From: CAYNRE01 sp964399535 | GTDB taxonomy: Bacteria > Planctomycetota > Planctomycetia > Pirellulales > CAYNRE01 | Length of the DNA stretch: 64,000 nucleotides | Direction: 5' to 3' | NCBI GenBank assembly: GCA_964399535.1 | Contig: CAYNRE010000071.1 | Span: 124,001-188,000 of the forward strand | Part shown: positions 54,010-63,284 of the stretch, one piece after another | Layout of the letters: each line of letters begins with the position of its first letter | How positions within the stretch are numbered: the stretch's first letter is position 1 | Program-made: the position numbers and the translations under genes | Notes under the pieces: generated by a model | Database searches by the model: none | Seen by the model: the letters and a program-made list of their open reading frames with translations, nothing else | Told to the model about the DNA's origin: nothing

Positions 54010-54948
54010 ATGACACGCCAAGGGGTGATCGTACTGGGGTCGATCAACGTCGACCTGGTGGTCCGCGGCTCGCGATTGCCTCGGCCAGGCGAAACCGTGG
54101 TCGGGGGCACTTTCTTTCAGGCGTCTGGCGGAAAGGGGGCCAACCAAGCCGTGGCGGCCGCCCGGCTTTCGCGCCAGAGGGTGCCGCTGGTGGCGGCCGT
54201 CGGCGGCGATGCCCTGGGGCGCTGGTCGCTTGAGCGATTGGGCCAGGAAAACCTCGAGTTGAGCCTGGTCCGAACCGTGGCCGATCGCCCTACGGGCGTG
54301 GCCTTGATCTTGGTCGATGCGGCGGGCGAAAACCTGATCAGCGTGGCCTCGGGGGCCAACCATGCCCTGGGAGTCGACGACCTGAACCGGGTTCCGGCCG
54401 AGGTTTGGCGGCAATCGGCCGTGTTCGTCGCCGGCTTGGAGGTGCCGCTCGAGAGCGTGCGACAGGGGTTGCGCTTGGCCAAGCAGGCCGGCCTGACCAC
54501 CATTCTCAATCCGGCTCCCGCCGATCCGCGGGCGGCCGACTCGGAAATCTTAGCCTTGGTCGATGTGCTCACCCCCAACGAAGGGGAGGCTGCCGCGTTG
54601 AGCGGGTTGCCCGTCGTCGACCGCGCGAGCGCGGTGGCGGCAGCAGCCGCCTTGCACGAGCGAGGATGTGGCCACTGCCTGGTGACGCTGGGGGCCGACG
54701 GCGCCGTGTTGGTGGGTGGGGAGCGATCGTTCATCCCGGCCAGACCGGTTCAGGCCGTGGATACCACGGCGGCGGGAGATGCCTTTACGGGGGCCCTGGC
54801 CGTGGCCCTGGCCGAGGGACGCACGATCGCCGAGGCCGCCCAGTGGGCCACGAGGGCCGCTTCGATCGCCGTAACGCGGGCCGGGGCACAGCCTTCGCTG
54901 CCGCGGCGCGACGAAGTCGAAGCGTTGTCGGGTGCCGCGGGCCGGTAG
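54010..54948 (+). CDS. rbsK: Ribokinase (PfkB family)
   Basis: The 312-residue protein has the ribokinase opening VLGSINVDLVVR, the sugar-binding GGKGANQAVAAARL motif, and the C-terminal PfkB signature DTTAAGDAFTGALA with the catalytic Asp (AAGD instead of the usual GAGD). It phosphorylates D-ribose to ribose 5-phosphate; other PfkB sugar kinases are possible, but the spacing fits ribokinase. No ribose transporter is adjacent. It lies 87 bases after mnmE, with GAGGAAAT upstream of the ATG. Confidence 0.9.
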   Translation: MTRQGVIVLGSINVDLVVRGSRLPRPGETVVGGTFFQASGGKGANQAVAAARLSRQRVPLVAAVGGDALGRWSLERLGQENLELSLVRTVADRPTGVALILVDAAGENLISVASGANHALGVDDLNRVPAEVWRQSAVFVAGLEVPLESVRQGLRLAKQAGLTTILNPAPADPRAADSEILALVDVLTPNEGEAAALSGLPVVDRASAVAAAAALHERGCGHCLVTLGADGAVLVGGERSFIPARPVQAVDTTAAGDAFTGALAVALAEGRTIAEAAQWATRAASIAVTRAGAQPSLPRRDEVEALSGAAGR

Positions 54949-55127
54949 CCCCCCGGCAGGCAGGCTATCCGGCGCCGCGGGGCCGAAATCTTGGCCGATT
55001 CGCGCTCCAGACTGGTAACGATCGGGCTCCACTTCCGCTGTGAAATCCTGGAGAGAGCGACGCGAACCGAAACGCCCGCTCCGAAAAGGTTTCCATCCCG
55101 GAAGTAGCGTAAGCCCAGGAGCTGACC

Positions 55128-55802
55128 ATGAGCCAGTCACTCGCCACCAGGTGCGTTGCCGATCGTGCGATCGTCGTCACCGCCGAGCAAGAAGAGTTCG
55201 CCAGTTTTGTCACCCACGGAATCGGACTGGCCGGCGCGCTGGCCGGAGCCAGCCAACTGACGCTGGCCGCCCTATCGAGCGCCAACCCCCTGAAGCAATG
55301 CGGGCTGCTGGTCTTCGGGGCCTCGATGGTGGCGGTGTACGCCGCCAGCACGATTTACCACGCCATCAGCGACCGCCGGCTCAAGGATCTGGCCCGAGTG
55401 GCCGACCACTCGGCCATCTTCCTGATGATTGCCGGCACCTACACGCCGCTGACGCTGACCTTTCTGGAAGGATCGACCCGAACGCTGTTGTTCTCGGTGG
55501 TCTGGGGCCTGGCCCTGGTGGGCATCGTCGGCCGCCTTTGCCAGCCAAAACAGTCGAACGTGTTTTCGACCGTGGTTTACCTGCTGATGGGTTGGTCGGC
55601 CGTGGTGGCCGCCGGCCCGCTGCTCCAGGCGATGCCGACCGGCTGCCAGGCACTGATTCTGACCGGCGGACTGTGGTACACGCTGGGCGTGGCCTTCTAC
55701 ATGCGAGACGACCTGCCCTACGCCCACGCGATCTGGCATCTGTTCGTCATGGCCGGCACCGTGTGCCACTACCTGGCCATCTGGGGCTACGTGGCCCGCT
55801 GA
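55128..55802 (+). CDS. Hemolysin III family (PAQR-type) membrane protein
   Basis: The 224-residue protein has seven hydrophobic helices and the family metal motifs: FVTHGIG near the start, STIYHAI in the second helix region, DHSAIFLMIAGTYTP, and HAIWHLFV with the C-terminal histidines. These Ser, His and Asp residues form the zinc site typical of PAQR/TrhA proteins. Despite the name, most members are not proven haemolysins; a role in membrane fluidity or lipid homeostasis has been proposed for TrhA. GGAG precedes the ATG. A terminator follows at 55844. Confidence 0.93.
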   Translation: MSQSLATRCVADRAIVVTAEQEEFASFVTHGIGLAGALAGASQLTLAALSSANPLKQCGLLVFGASMVAVYAASTIYHAISDRRLKDLARVADHSAIFLMIAGTYTPLTLTFLEGSTRTLLFSVVWGLALVGIVGRLCQPKQSNVFSTVVYLLMGWSAVVAAGPLLQAMPTGCQALILTGGLWYTLGVAFYMRDDLPYAHAIWHLFVMAGTVCHYLAIWGYVAR

Positions 55803-55843
55803 GTCGGCCCGGCGGGGGTCTGCCCGATCGAGAGTGATGGCTC

Positions 55844-55889
55844 AAACCGCTTGTCGAGGCCACCGGGGGCCCCGGCAAGCGGTTTTTTT
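55844..55889 (+). terminator. Intrinsic terminator between convergent genes
   Basis: AAACCGCTTG (55844-55853) pairs perfectly with CAAGCGGTTT (55876-55885), and the T-run reaches 55889. It ends the hemolysin III transcript. The last T residues and the following A are also the stop codon (55888-55890) of the convergent minus-strand DUF1592 gene. Only a short A-run precedes it, so it would terminate the opposite strand poorly. Confidence 0.9.
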
Positions 55890-58800
55890 ATTGCGCCGCT
55901 TCGTGCTCGTCGACCGGGAAGGCTTGCCCGCGAATCTGTCGAAACTGAGGGCTAAGCACCACTGCCTCGACGGCTGCCGAGATGCGGTAATCGTGCTGGG
56001 CCAGTTGGTCGGCCATGTGCTCGATGAGAGTCAGGTCGGACAACTGCACCGACCGACCCAGGGCATAGCCGAGCAATTTGCGGCAAAACTGGGCAACGAT
56101 TTGCTCTTGGCGCTGCGCGGCCAGATACGCCCGCAAGCCGGCGGCGCCGTCGATGGCTTGCCCATCGGGCAGCGTGGTGCGAGTGTCGATGGGCCGGTTG
56201 CCCAGGTCGGTTGTACGGTGGCGGCCGATGGCGTCGAACTCTTCCAGGGCAATGCCGAAGGCGTCGATCCGGTCGTGGCACACCGCGCACTGGGCCAGGC
56301 TACGGTGCTTCTCGACCAACTGTCGAACCGTAAGCCCGGCCGTGGCCGATTCATCGTCGGGCAGCGGCGGCACGCCCTTGGGGGGCCGGGGGAGGCGCTC
56401 GCCCAGAAGCACTTCCGAGACCCAGTTGCCGCGCAGAATGGGGCTGGTTCGCGAGGCGCCCGATTGTTTGGCCAGCACGGTACCCAGGCCCAGCACGCTG
56501 CCCCGACCATACTGGCGCGCGCCCTCGAGCTTGCGCCACTGGTCCCCCTCGATTCCCGGGATGCCGTAGTGCTCGGCCAGGGGGGCGTTGACAAAGGTGT
56601 GGTCGCCGTCGATCAGGTCGAGCACCGATCCGTCGTTCTGGAAAAAGTCGGTGAAATAGCGCAGCGACTCTTCGTACATCAGCCCGCGCACCGCCGAGAA
56701 GGTGGGGAAATGGCTTTCGCTCTTCTCGTCGAGCTGGTCGAAATCGCGAATCTGAAGCCACTGGCAAGCAAACTCCTCGGCCAGGTGCCGGGCGCGCTGG
56801 TTGGCTAGCATCCGTCGTGTTTGCGCGAGCAACTCGGCCGGATCGGTCAGCCGGCCCGCCGCCGCCGATTGCCAAAGCGATTCGTCGGGCATGGTCGACC
56901 AGAGGAAGTAGCTGAGCCGGCTGGCCAGCTCCCAGGCCGAAACGTCGCTGGGCTGGTCGGTGGGGCCCGGTTTCTCCAGGCGATAGAGAAAATCGGGTGC
57001 GATCAACAGCCGGGCCAGAGTGAGCCGAAAGGCCTCGTCGTGGCTCAGCTCTTCGGCTCGCAGTTGGTCGTACAGCGCTTGAAGGCCCTCGGCTTCGCCC
57101 TGGACCAACGGGCGGCGGTAGACCCGGGGGGCCCAGGCGACCAGCTCGGCCAACTGGGCCGGCTCGGTATCGCGCAGTTGCTGGCGGTACGCGGCGGCGC
57201 GCTCTTGGATCGGCTCGCGCATCGGTTCGAACAGCCCCGGGTCGGAATCTTGCGTGGCATACTCCATGAGCTGGGCAAAGGCGTCGACCGTCTTCAGCGC
57301 GTCGGCACTCACGTAACGCAGCTCTTGCCAGAGCCGGTCCAGGCGCGCACGCTCATCGGGCTCGAGCAAGAGCCGAGCAAGGTGTTCATCCTCGCGGTGA
57401 TAGAGCGTCAGGGTGATCACTTCGTCGACCGGCACCACTTGGGGGTAGCACACCGCCGGGGGGAACAATTGTCGAAACCGGTCGCAGGCCTCGGTTAGCC
57501 AGCGCTCGGTTTCGCTGCCGGGCACGATCACGATCGGCACGCCGGGCAGGCGCTCCAGGTTGTCGGCGGTCGGCGCGTCGAGCAGTTGAAGCTGCACGCT
57601 GCCTTCCAGCCCCGCGTCGAGATCGAGTTCCCCCTCGACAACCAGCTCGGCCCCGGCCACCAGGTCGCGCGGCAAACGCACGGTGATGACCGAGGGAGCG
57701 CGAACCCAAATGCTCTCGGGATCGAGCGTGGGCTCGCCGTCAATATTGCCAAACTGCTCGGGCGCCAGGCCCCAGGGAGCCTCATTACCTCGGCCGGCTG
57801 CGGGCTGGCCAGCGTCGGCCGGCGCATCGATCGGGGCATCGGCCGGCGCCGGCAGTGCCCCCAGCAGCGGCCCGGTGAGCGAGCGCAACTGGCGGACCAA
57901 CTCCGCATCGGGCCCTGCCTCGGCCGGTGGTTGGTCGGCGGCGACCAACTGGGTGAGCTGTTGGGCAAGGTCGCCGCGGACCGCGGGATCGGTTTCCGAG
58001 AGCCAGCGAGCCAAGAGCGACCCCGCCGGAATCGACGGGCCTTGAGTGGCCTCGATCGGTTCGGTGTAGAAGTGCCACACCCCCGGGTTTCCCTGGGCGT
58101 CGGCATGCGGATTGGCAGCCGTTACCCGGGGCGATACCTCGGCAGCCAGATTCCAGGCAGGCCCCTCCTGCCCCTCGGCACGAATCTCCAGGTCGACCAG
58201 CGTCAGGTCGCAAGCGTGGTTGCCGTCGCGCGGGCCAATCAGCAGCGAAACTACGTCGCCCGGCCGCACGGCCAGCGGTTCGGTGGGTCCGAATACGACA
58301 GGCTGGCCGCCATGCGAGATACCCGAGCCGAGCGATTGCCGCGTCGGCCCGCGCCGCACCTCCAGATTCCACTCGACGCCGTTGCCGCATTCGGGATGGG
58401 CGTGGGTTACCGCGCTGGAAACGCGAACCAGGCCCGTCACGGGCGATTGCCACCCCACGGCTGCTCGCAAGCTGGGCGAGGGGTGCACGGCCACTCGGTG
58501 CGCGGGCAAATTACCGGGGATGCGCACATCTTGATCTGAAGAGTTGGCGGCCAGGTTCGGTGTATCGTTGCTGCCCCAGCCGGTGACGAAGTCGTAGCCC
58601 GATACCCTCTCCTGCCGCTCGGTAAAGTGCCCTTGCACGACGGGGCGCTGATCGGCGGTGAAGCCCAGGTACGCGAGCCAGGCCACGAGAAACTCCTCTG
58701 GCACCTGGTGCTGCTTGGCCAAATCGGCCACTTGCCCGGGAGTAGGGCTCGGTGGGGTCTGGGCAACCGCCGCCAGGCACGCCGCGGTCGACTCGAGCAA

Positions 58801-60099
58801 TTGGCGGCGCTGACTCAGAAGCCGCTGGCTCGTGTGGCGTACGTCGCGCAGCAGCAGTTCGGGCCGGCCCGGTGCCACCAGCCGCGGGCGGCGCCAGACG
58901 AGCCAGTCGTCGCCGTGGCCGTCGCCCGCCGTACCGGCCGACAGGGTCACGGTCACCGCGCTCGGATCGGCCGGATCAACGGGCGAACTCGGCGCCTTCC
59001 AGCGCAGCTCCACTTTGGAGCGCAGCGGATTGACCGGTTCCTGCCACCGCTTCATGTGGCCCACGTTTTGAAACCGGACGAGCGCCTGTTGCCAGCGCCG
59101 AATCTCGGCCACGGCGGCTGGCACATCGCGGTGCTTCCGCTGTTGCCAGTGCACCACCAGCGACTGCAACATGCCGGGCTCGGGAATCACCGAAAAGGTT
59201 TGCCACAGTTGCTCCAAGTAGGGCCGGCTCAACGCTGCCTGCTTGGCCTCGCGGGCGATCGCTGCCGAAACCGCCTCGGGCTCGAGTTCGAGCCACTGGG
59301 GCTCGTGCTTCGCGATAATGGCCAGGTACTTCTCCAGCGGCACCCGGCCCTCGGCATCGGCATAGCCGGCGTAAAGGCCGCGGATTTCCGCCACCAGCTC
59401 GTTGGTCCAATCTTGTCGCGTGGTGCCGGGGGCGAATCGAAACCCATCGGGAAGCAACACCGCGTGCGCGGCGATCTGTTTGGCGGCTTCGAAATACTTG
59501 CTCAGCAGCGCCGGCGACATCACCAGCGCGGCGCCGGTGTTGGTGAACCCCTCGCCGGCGGCCCCATCGACGGGAAACTCGCGAGCGGGCTCCAGATCGG
59601 CCAGCCCGGTCAGGTCGCCAACGGTGTAGGTGTATTCGGCGTTGGTCAGCCGCCGCAGGATGACCGGCCCCGGATCGCCCGCCGTGGCCCGAGCTTCTTC
59701 GCTTAGAAAGGTCCGCACCCAACCGGCCAGGGTTTGCCGCTCGGCGACAGTGGGCTGGGCAGAATCTTTGGGGGGCATTTGGCCGCTAGCCAACATTTCG
59801 TCGACTCGCTGCCAGGCGGCCGGGCGGCGGCGCAAGTCTTCGGCCGTTTGGAAAGCCGCCAGGTTGAGCTCGGCCTCGGCCAGTTGGTCGCCATGGCACT
59901 CGCCGCAATACTTCAGCACCAGCGGACGAATCGAGCCCGCATAGGCCTCGGCCGCCGCGGACGATTCCTCGGCCCGCGCGCTCAAGGCGCCCGCAAGGAC
60001 CACGCCGACCGCGCCGAAAAGAAACCACGCGGCGGGCGCACGACCGGTGCAGGCACCATTGGGTGAAAAGCGAGCCGGCAGGGCAGGGGAGGGGGTCAT
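55888..60099 (-). CDS. DUF1592-type planctomycete cytochrome protein (DUF1587/DUF1592/DUF1588/DUF1585)
   Basis: The 1403-residue protein has an export signal (WFLFGAVGVVLAGALSARA) and an N-terminal haem module CGECH in LKYCGECHGDQ. DUF1587 follows (VILRRLTNAEYTYTVGDLTGL), then a long middle region with no known motif. The C-terminal third holds DUF1592/DUF1588 (LTLARLLIAPDFLYRLE, EEFACQWLQIRDFDQL) and a second haem site CAVCH in DUF1588, followed by DUF1585 (FCRKLLGYALGRSVQLSD). Such proteins are usually 700-900 residues, so this one carries about 500 extra in the middle. They are secreted, of unknown enzymatic role and often paired with DUF1552 proteins; no such partner is seen here. The ATG at 60099 gives the signal peptide near the start. 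Confidence 0.88.
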   Translation of the reverse strand: MTPSPALPARFSPNGACTGRAPAAWFLFGAVGVVLAGALSARAEESSAAAEAYAGSIRPLVLKYCGECHGDQLAEAELNLAAFQTAEDLRRRPAAWQRVDEMLASGQMPPKDSAQPTVAERQTLAGWVRTFLSEEARATAGDPGPVILRRLTNAEYTYTVGDLTGLADLEPAREFPVDGAAGEGFTNTGAALVMSPALLSKYFEAAKQIAAHAVLLPDGFRFAPGTTRQDWTNELVAEIRGLYAGYADAEGRVPLEKYLAIIAKHEPQWLELEPEAVSAAIAREAKQAALSRPYLEQLWQTFSVIPEPGMLQSLVVHWQQRKHRDVPAAVAEIRRWQQALVRFQNVGHMKRWQEPVNPLRSKVELRWKAPSSPVDPADPSAVTVTLSAGTAGDGHGDDWLVWRRPRLVAPGRPELLLRDVRHTSQRLLSQRRQLLESTAACLAAVAQTPPSPTPGQVADLAKQHQVPEEFLVAWLAYLGFTADQRPVVQGHFTERQERVSGYDFVTGWGSNDTPNLAANSSDQDVRIPGNLPAHRVAVHPSPSLRAAVGWQSPVTGLVRVSSAVTHAHPECGNGVEWNLEVRRGPTRQSLGSGISHGGQPVVFGPTEPLAVRPGDVVSLLIGPRDGNHACDLTLVDLEIRAEGQEGPAWNLAAEVSPRVTAANPHADAQGNPGVWHFYTEPIEATQGPSIPAGSLLARWLSETDPAVRGDLAQQLTQLVAADQPPAEAGPDAELVRQLRSLTGPLLGALPAPADAPIDAPADAGQPAAGRGNEAPWGLAPEQFGNIDGEPTLDPESIWVRAPSVITVRLPRDLVAGAELVVEGELDLDAGLEGSVQLQLLDAPTADNLERLPGVPIVIVPGSETERWLTEACDRFRQLFPPAVCYPQVVPVDEVITLTLYHREDEHLARLLLEPDERARLDRLWQELRYVSADALKTVDAFAQLMEYATQDSDPGLFEPMREPIQERAAAYRQQLRDTEPAQLAELVAWAPRVYRRPLVQGEAEGLQALYDQLRAEELSHDEAFRLTLARLLIAPDFLYRLEKPGPTDQPSDVSAWELASRLSYFLWSTMPDESLWQSAAAGRLTDPAELLAQTRRMLANQRARHLAEEFACQWLQIRDFDQLDEKSESHFPTFSAVRGLMYEESLRYFTDFFQNDGSVLDLIDGDHTFVNAPLAEHYGIPGIEGDQWRKLEGARQYGRGSVLGLGTVLAKQSGASRTSPILRGNWVSEVLLGERLPRPPKGVPPLPDDESATAGLTVRQLVEKHRSLAQCAVCHDRIDAFGIALEEFDAIGRHRTTDLGNRPIDTRTTLPDGQAIDGAAGLRAYLAAQRQEQIVAQFCRKLLGYALGRSVQLSDLTLIEHMADQLAQHDYRISAAVEAVVLSPQFRQIRGQAFPVDEHEAAQ

Positions 60100-60237
60100 C
60101 GGGCGGCGTTTCCTGTTCAGCGTTTGCCTGGGGGCTTTCCCCATCGGTGATTCCCAATGAGCGGCAGGCACCTGGCCAGCGGCCGAAGCAGCGGCGCGGT
60201 CGGCCAGCACCTTTCTTCGGCCTGGTCAGAGCGTAGT

Positions 60238-60774
60238 TTAACTTCCCCCGGTGCTGCCGGCTCCCTGCGGCGCCGGCCGGTAGCCGTGTCGCTCGTAAAG
60301 CCGACCCGCGGCGGTCCAGGCGGCGTGAGTTTCCAGGGACACTTCACGAAAGCCCAGGTCCCATGCCCGCGACTCCAGGGTGGCGAGCAGCCACCGGCCG
60401 AGCCCTCGGCGGCGAACCCAGGGATCGACCATGAGCCAGTGGACCACGGCCTGGGCGCCCGTGCCCGAACCTCGCAGGGCCAGAGTCACTGAACCCAATA
60501 GTGGTGGGTCGCCCGCGGCGGCAGCTGCATCCGCCGCTTCCACCAGCCAGAGGTGTTCGGGTCGCCACCAAGGCTTTTCCAGGTACTCCACGGCAAAGTC
60601 GGCTGAATCCCAGGACCGTATTCCCACGCTTTGGCGGGCAAAGGCCCGCTCTCGCAGACTGAGAAATCGGGGACAGTCGTCGGGGCCCGCATAGGTGCGC
60701 AGGACCAGCCCTGAGACGGGCTCGGGCACCGGTCGCTCGATAAGGCGGCGGGTGAGTTGCAACACGCTGGCCAT
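60238..60774 (-). CDS. GNAT family N-acetyltransferase
   Basis: The protein of 178 residues (from the ATG at 60774) carries one GNAT domain, with WLMVDPWVRRRGLGRWLLATLE around the acetyl-CoA loop (R-R-R-G-L-G) and the closing strand VSLETHAAWTAAGRLYERHGY. Catalysis and substrate are unknown. An upstream ATG at 60846 would add 24 residues outside the domain; neither start has a clear ribosome site. It lies upstream of the large DUF1592-type gene on the same strand and is divergent from the BMC operon. Confidence 0.82.
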   Translation of the reverse strand: MASVLQLTRRLIERPVPEPVSGLVLRTYAGPDDCPRFLSLRERAFARQSVGIRSWDSADFAVEYLEKPWWRPEHLWLVEAADAAAAAGDPPLLGSVTLALRGSGTGAQAVVHWLMVDPWVRRRGLGRWLLATLESRAWDLGFREVSLETHAAWTAAGRLYERHGYRPAPQGAGSTGGS

Positions 60775-60972
60775 AACCGGCTGATTCTCGCCTGGAACGG
60801 GGCCGGACACTACCTGCCGGGCGGCGTACCAGGGTGTCGCCGCCATGAACGACTTGTCGCCCGCTCTGCATCGCGAGTTCGACGGCCGGGGCAGTGCGTT
60901 GATTGTAACCAGCTATTTCTGAATAGGTTACGTATCGAATCGAAGAACGGATCGCGGGCAGTCGAGCTACTT

Positions 60973-61039
60973 CTTGCAAACTTCACCAGAGTAGTTTTCA
61001 CAATCAATCAGAAAAAGTGATAGAATTTGCTTGTAAACT
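60973..61039 (+). promoter_or_regulatory. Pair of direct repeats flanking the BMC promoter, candidate DeoR operator
   Basis: CTTGCAAACT (60973-60982) and CTTGTAAACT (61030-61039) differ at one base and lie on either side of the predicted promoter, the second just after the -10. A related element in the opposite direction (ATCTTGCGAC, read on the minus strand near 61046-61055) lies further down. This arrangement fits repression by the DeoR-type protein encoded next, by inference. Confidence 0.5.
60997..61026 (+). promoter_or_regulatory. Sigma-70-type promoter of the microcompartment operon
   Basis: TTCACA (60997-61002) and TAGAAT (61021-61026) are separated by 18 bases and fit consensus at four and five of six positions. 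The region is the AT-richest in the window. Transcription would start near 61033, inside the second repeat of the candidate operator, about 70 bases before the deoR-type start codon. Confidence 0.6.
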
Positions 61040-61104
61040 ATCATAAGTCGCAAGATATTGTTCATCAGGCGAAGGGAATCGCCAGACCGAGGGAGGAACC
61101 TGCC

Positions 61105-61971
61105 GTGTTGGTTGAGCAGCGACGAGCGAGGTTGTTGGAACTGATTCGGGAGCGGGGTTTTGCCTCGCTGCCCGAGCTGGCCGAACAGCTCGGGGTGTCG
61201 GAATCGACCGTGCGGCGTGACCTAGACTTCCTCGGTGAAGCGGGCACGGCCAAGCGGACGCACGGCGGCGCTTTCTTTACCGGAGGTTCGTCGCTGTTGC
61301 CTCCGTTCGAGGAACGGCAGCCGGCCCACTGGGACGCCAAGCGGGCGATTGCCCGGCGGGTGGCCGACCTGGTCGAGGATGGCGACGCCCTGCTACTCGA
61401 CGGGGGCAGCACCACCTACGAAGTGGCGCGGCTGTTGGTGGGGCGGCCGCTGCAGATTGTGACCAACTCGCTGCCGGTGGCCAATTTGTTCGCCGCGAGC
61501 GCGTCGACCGACCTGGTGCTGGTAGGGGGATACGTGTACCCGCGAACCGGAGTTTCGCTGGGGCCGCACGCCGACGCGATGCTGGCCAACATTAGCGTGC
61601 GGCGGACGGTGCTTTCGGTAGGGGGCATCACCGAACGAGGCTACTTCAACAGCAACCTGCTGTTGGTGGAAACCGAGCGGGCGATGATGCGAGCTGCCGA
61701 CGAAGTGATCGTGGTGGCCGATGCGAGCAAATTCGGCCATCGCAGCCTGGCCCACCTGGCCGAACTGGGCGCGGCCAACCGGCTGGTGGTGGAGGAAACG
61801 CTCAGCCCCCAATGGCGTCACCGATTGAAACAAGCGGGCGTGGCCGTGGAACTGGCCTCGCTGGCCCAGGGCGATTCGACCGACACCGCGAAACCGACCC
61901 CCGCCGCTCCGATTGTACCTGCCGAAGACCGTTCCACCCTGACCGACCGAGCCGAGGAAGCATCGCGATGA
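61105..61971 (+). CDS. DeoR family transcriptional regulator of the BMC locus
   Basis: The 288-residue protein has a DeoR helix-turn-helix near the N-terminus (LPELAEQLGVSESTVRRDLD), then the sugar-phosphate-binding DeoR C-domain (LLDGGSTTYEVARLL, IVTNSLPVANLF, VLVGGYVYPRTG, VVVADASKFGHRS). DeoR repressors sense phosphorylated sugars and release the operator when these accumulate, which fits control of a sugar-degrading compartment. The start is GTG 61105, seven bases after GGGAGGA (61091-61097); the in-frame TTG at 61027 lies inside the promoter and is rejected. The ATGA overlap with the pduL start (61968-61971) couples their translation. The last 30 residues are a disordered Pro/Thr/Glu tail. 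Confidence 0.92.
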   Translation: MLVEQRRARLLELIRERGFASLPELAEQLGVSESTVRRDLDFLGEAGTAKRTHGGAFFTGGSSLLPPFEERQPAHWDAKRAIARRVADLVEDGDALLLDGGSTTYEVARLLVGRPLQIVTNSLPVANLFAASASTDLVLVGGYVYPRTGVSLGPHADAMLANISVRRTVLSVGGITERGYFNSNLLLVETERAMMRAADEVIVVADASKFGHRSLAHLAELGAANRLVVEETLSPQWRHRLKQAGVAVELASLAQGDSTDTAKPTPAAPIVPAEDRSTLTDRAEEASR

Positions 61972-62663
61972 CCGCGACGATGTTGGCTGCCGAGCCCGTG
62001 GGAATCGACCGCCGCACGATCGAGGAGATCGTCCGGAGAATCGTGCTCGGCGAAGCGGGATCGCCCTCCGCCAACGGACCAAGCGCGCCGGGGAACCTGG
62101 TGGTGAGCATTTCGGCCCGGCATCTGCATCTGACCGACGAGCACGTGGAAATCCTCTTCGGCGCGGGGCATCGGCTAACGCCGGCCAAACCGCTGTATCA
62201 AGACGGCTTCTACGCCGCGGAAGAGACGGTGATGGTGGTTGGCCCTCGGCGGCGGATGCTGCCCAGCGTGCGAGTTTTAGGGCCGACACGGCCGGCGAGC
62301 CAGGTCGAGTTGGCCTTTACCGACGCGATTTCGCTGGGGCTCGACCTGCCGGTTCGGGCCAGCGGCAAGATCGAGGGCACGCCCGGCTGCGTGCTGGTGG
62401 GGCCCCGAGGGGTGGTGGAGCTAGACCAGGGGGTGATTCGCGCCGAGCGGCACGTACACATGAGCCTGGCCGACGCGGCCTACTACGGGGTGAAAAACGG
62501 CGATCGGATGAACCTGCGGATTCAATCGAGTTGCCCCCTGGTGCTCGAAGGATTGCTGGTGCGGGCCGACGCCACGAGCAAGCTCGAGGTACACCTGGAT
62601 ACCGACGAGGGGAACGCGGCCGATCTGGACCATGCCACCCGGGTCGAACTCCTGCGGCCGTAA
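61968..62663 (+). CDS. pduL: Phosphate propanoyltransferase PduL
   Basis: The 231-residue protein has two zinc-binding repeats of PduL: SARHLHLTDEHVE and later AERHVHMSLADA with the metal histidines, plus LGPTRPASQVELAFTDA and CVLVGPRGVV. It converts acyl-CoA and phosphate to acyl-phosphate and regenerates CoA inside the microcompartment. A short amphipathic helix at residues about 14-27 (IDRRTIEEIVRRIVLG) before a linker resembles an encapsulation peptide. The product would feed acetate kinase, encoded downstream. The start overlaps the regulator stop by four bases. Confidence 0.95.
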   Translation: MTATMLAAEPVGIDRRTIEEIVRRIVLGEAGSPSANGPSAPGNLVVSISARHLHLTDEHVEILFGAGHRLTPAKPLYQDGFYAAEETVMVVGPRRRMLPSVRVLGPTRPASQVELAFTDAISLGLDLPVRASGKIEGTPGCVLVGPRGVVELDQGVIRAERHVHMSLADAAYYGVKNGDRMNLRIQSSCPLVLEGLLVRADATSKLEVHLDTDEGNAADLDHATRVELLRP

Positions 62664-62890
62664 GCCGGAGTTTTACCGGCCCCCGCGCAGGTGCCAAGCG
62701 AGCGCGACGAGACAACGAAAGCAGATCGCCGAGAACCACGGATCGAACCAATTAGAGAGAGAATACTGGCCAGGGCGAAGCAGGAGGCGCACGCCTGAAG
62801 CCGTGGGCCCCCGGGGCCGGAGTAGCCGAGCCAGCGCGGGGCCTTAAGCGAACGAATCGAACCCCTTCCTTTTCGAGAGGAGACTGCGAG

Positions 62891-63199
62891 ATGGCGAATG
62901 TGATGGAGGCGCTGGGCATGATCGAGACCAAGGGCTTCGTGGCCCTGGTCGAGGCCAGCGACGCGATGATGAAGGCCGCCAATGTCGATTTCATCGGCTG
63001 GCAAAAGGTGGGCAGCGGCCTGGTCACGGCGTTTGTGACCGGCGACGTGGCCGCGGTCAAGGCCGCCACCGATGCCGGGGCCGCCGCGGCGGGCCGGATC
63101 GGCGAAGTGGTCAGCGTGCAGGTAATTGCCCGGCCGCATGAAGACGTGCGCAACGTGCTGCCCAGCGTGCGCGTGAAGGTGGCCGGCGGCAGCGACTGA
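62891..63199 (+). CDS. BMC-H hexameric shell protein, PduA/EutM type
   Basis: The 102-residue protein is a single-domain BMC shell protein: ALGMIETKGFVALVEASDA at the start, KAANV, the pore loop KVGSGLVT, GDVAAVKAATDAGAAAA and the terminal VIARPHEDV. It is very similar in layout to PduA, including the GSG pore. Six copies form one facet tile of the shell. GAGGAG lies before the ATG. It follows pduL after 227 bases without a gene, and a second BMC-H gene follows. Confidence 0.96.
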   Translation: MANVMEALGMIETKGFVALVEASDAMMKAANVDFIGWQKVGSGLVTAFVTGDVAAVKAATDAGAAAAGRIGEVVSVQVIARPHEDVRNVLPSVRVKVAGGSD

Positions 63200-63284
63200 G
63201 CCCGGCGCCGGCCCGCGGGCCAGGCTGCCGAGCGACCGTCGCCGAATTCCCATAACAACTTTCCCGAAAGGCTGTGAAGTCATC

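Larger units (their letters stand above)
60775..61104. other. Divergent regulatory region before the microcompartment operon
   Basis: About 330 bases between the GNAT and deoR-type genes. The right half is strongly AT-rich compared with the window. It holds the promoter (60997-61026) and the repeated CTTG(C/T)AAACT sites described separately. Confidence 0.6.
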
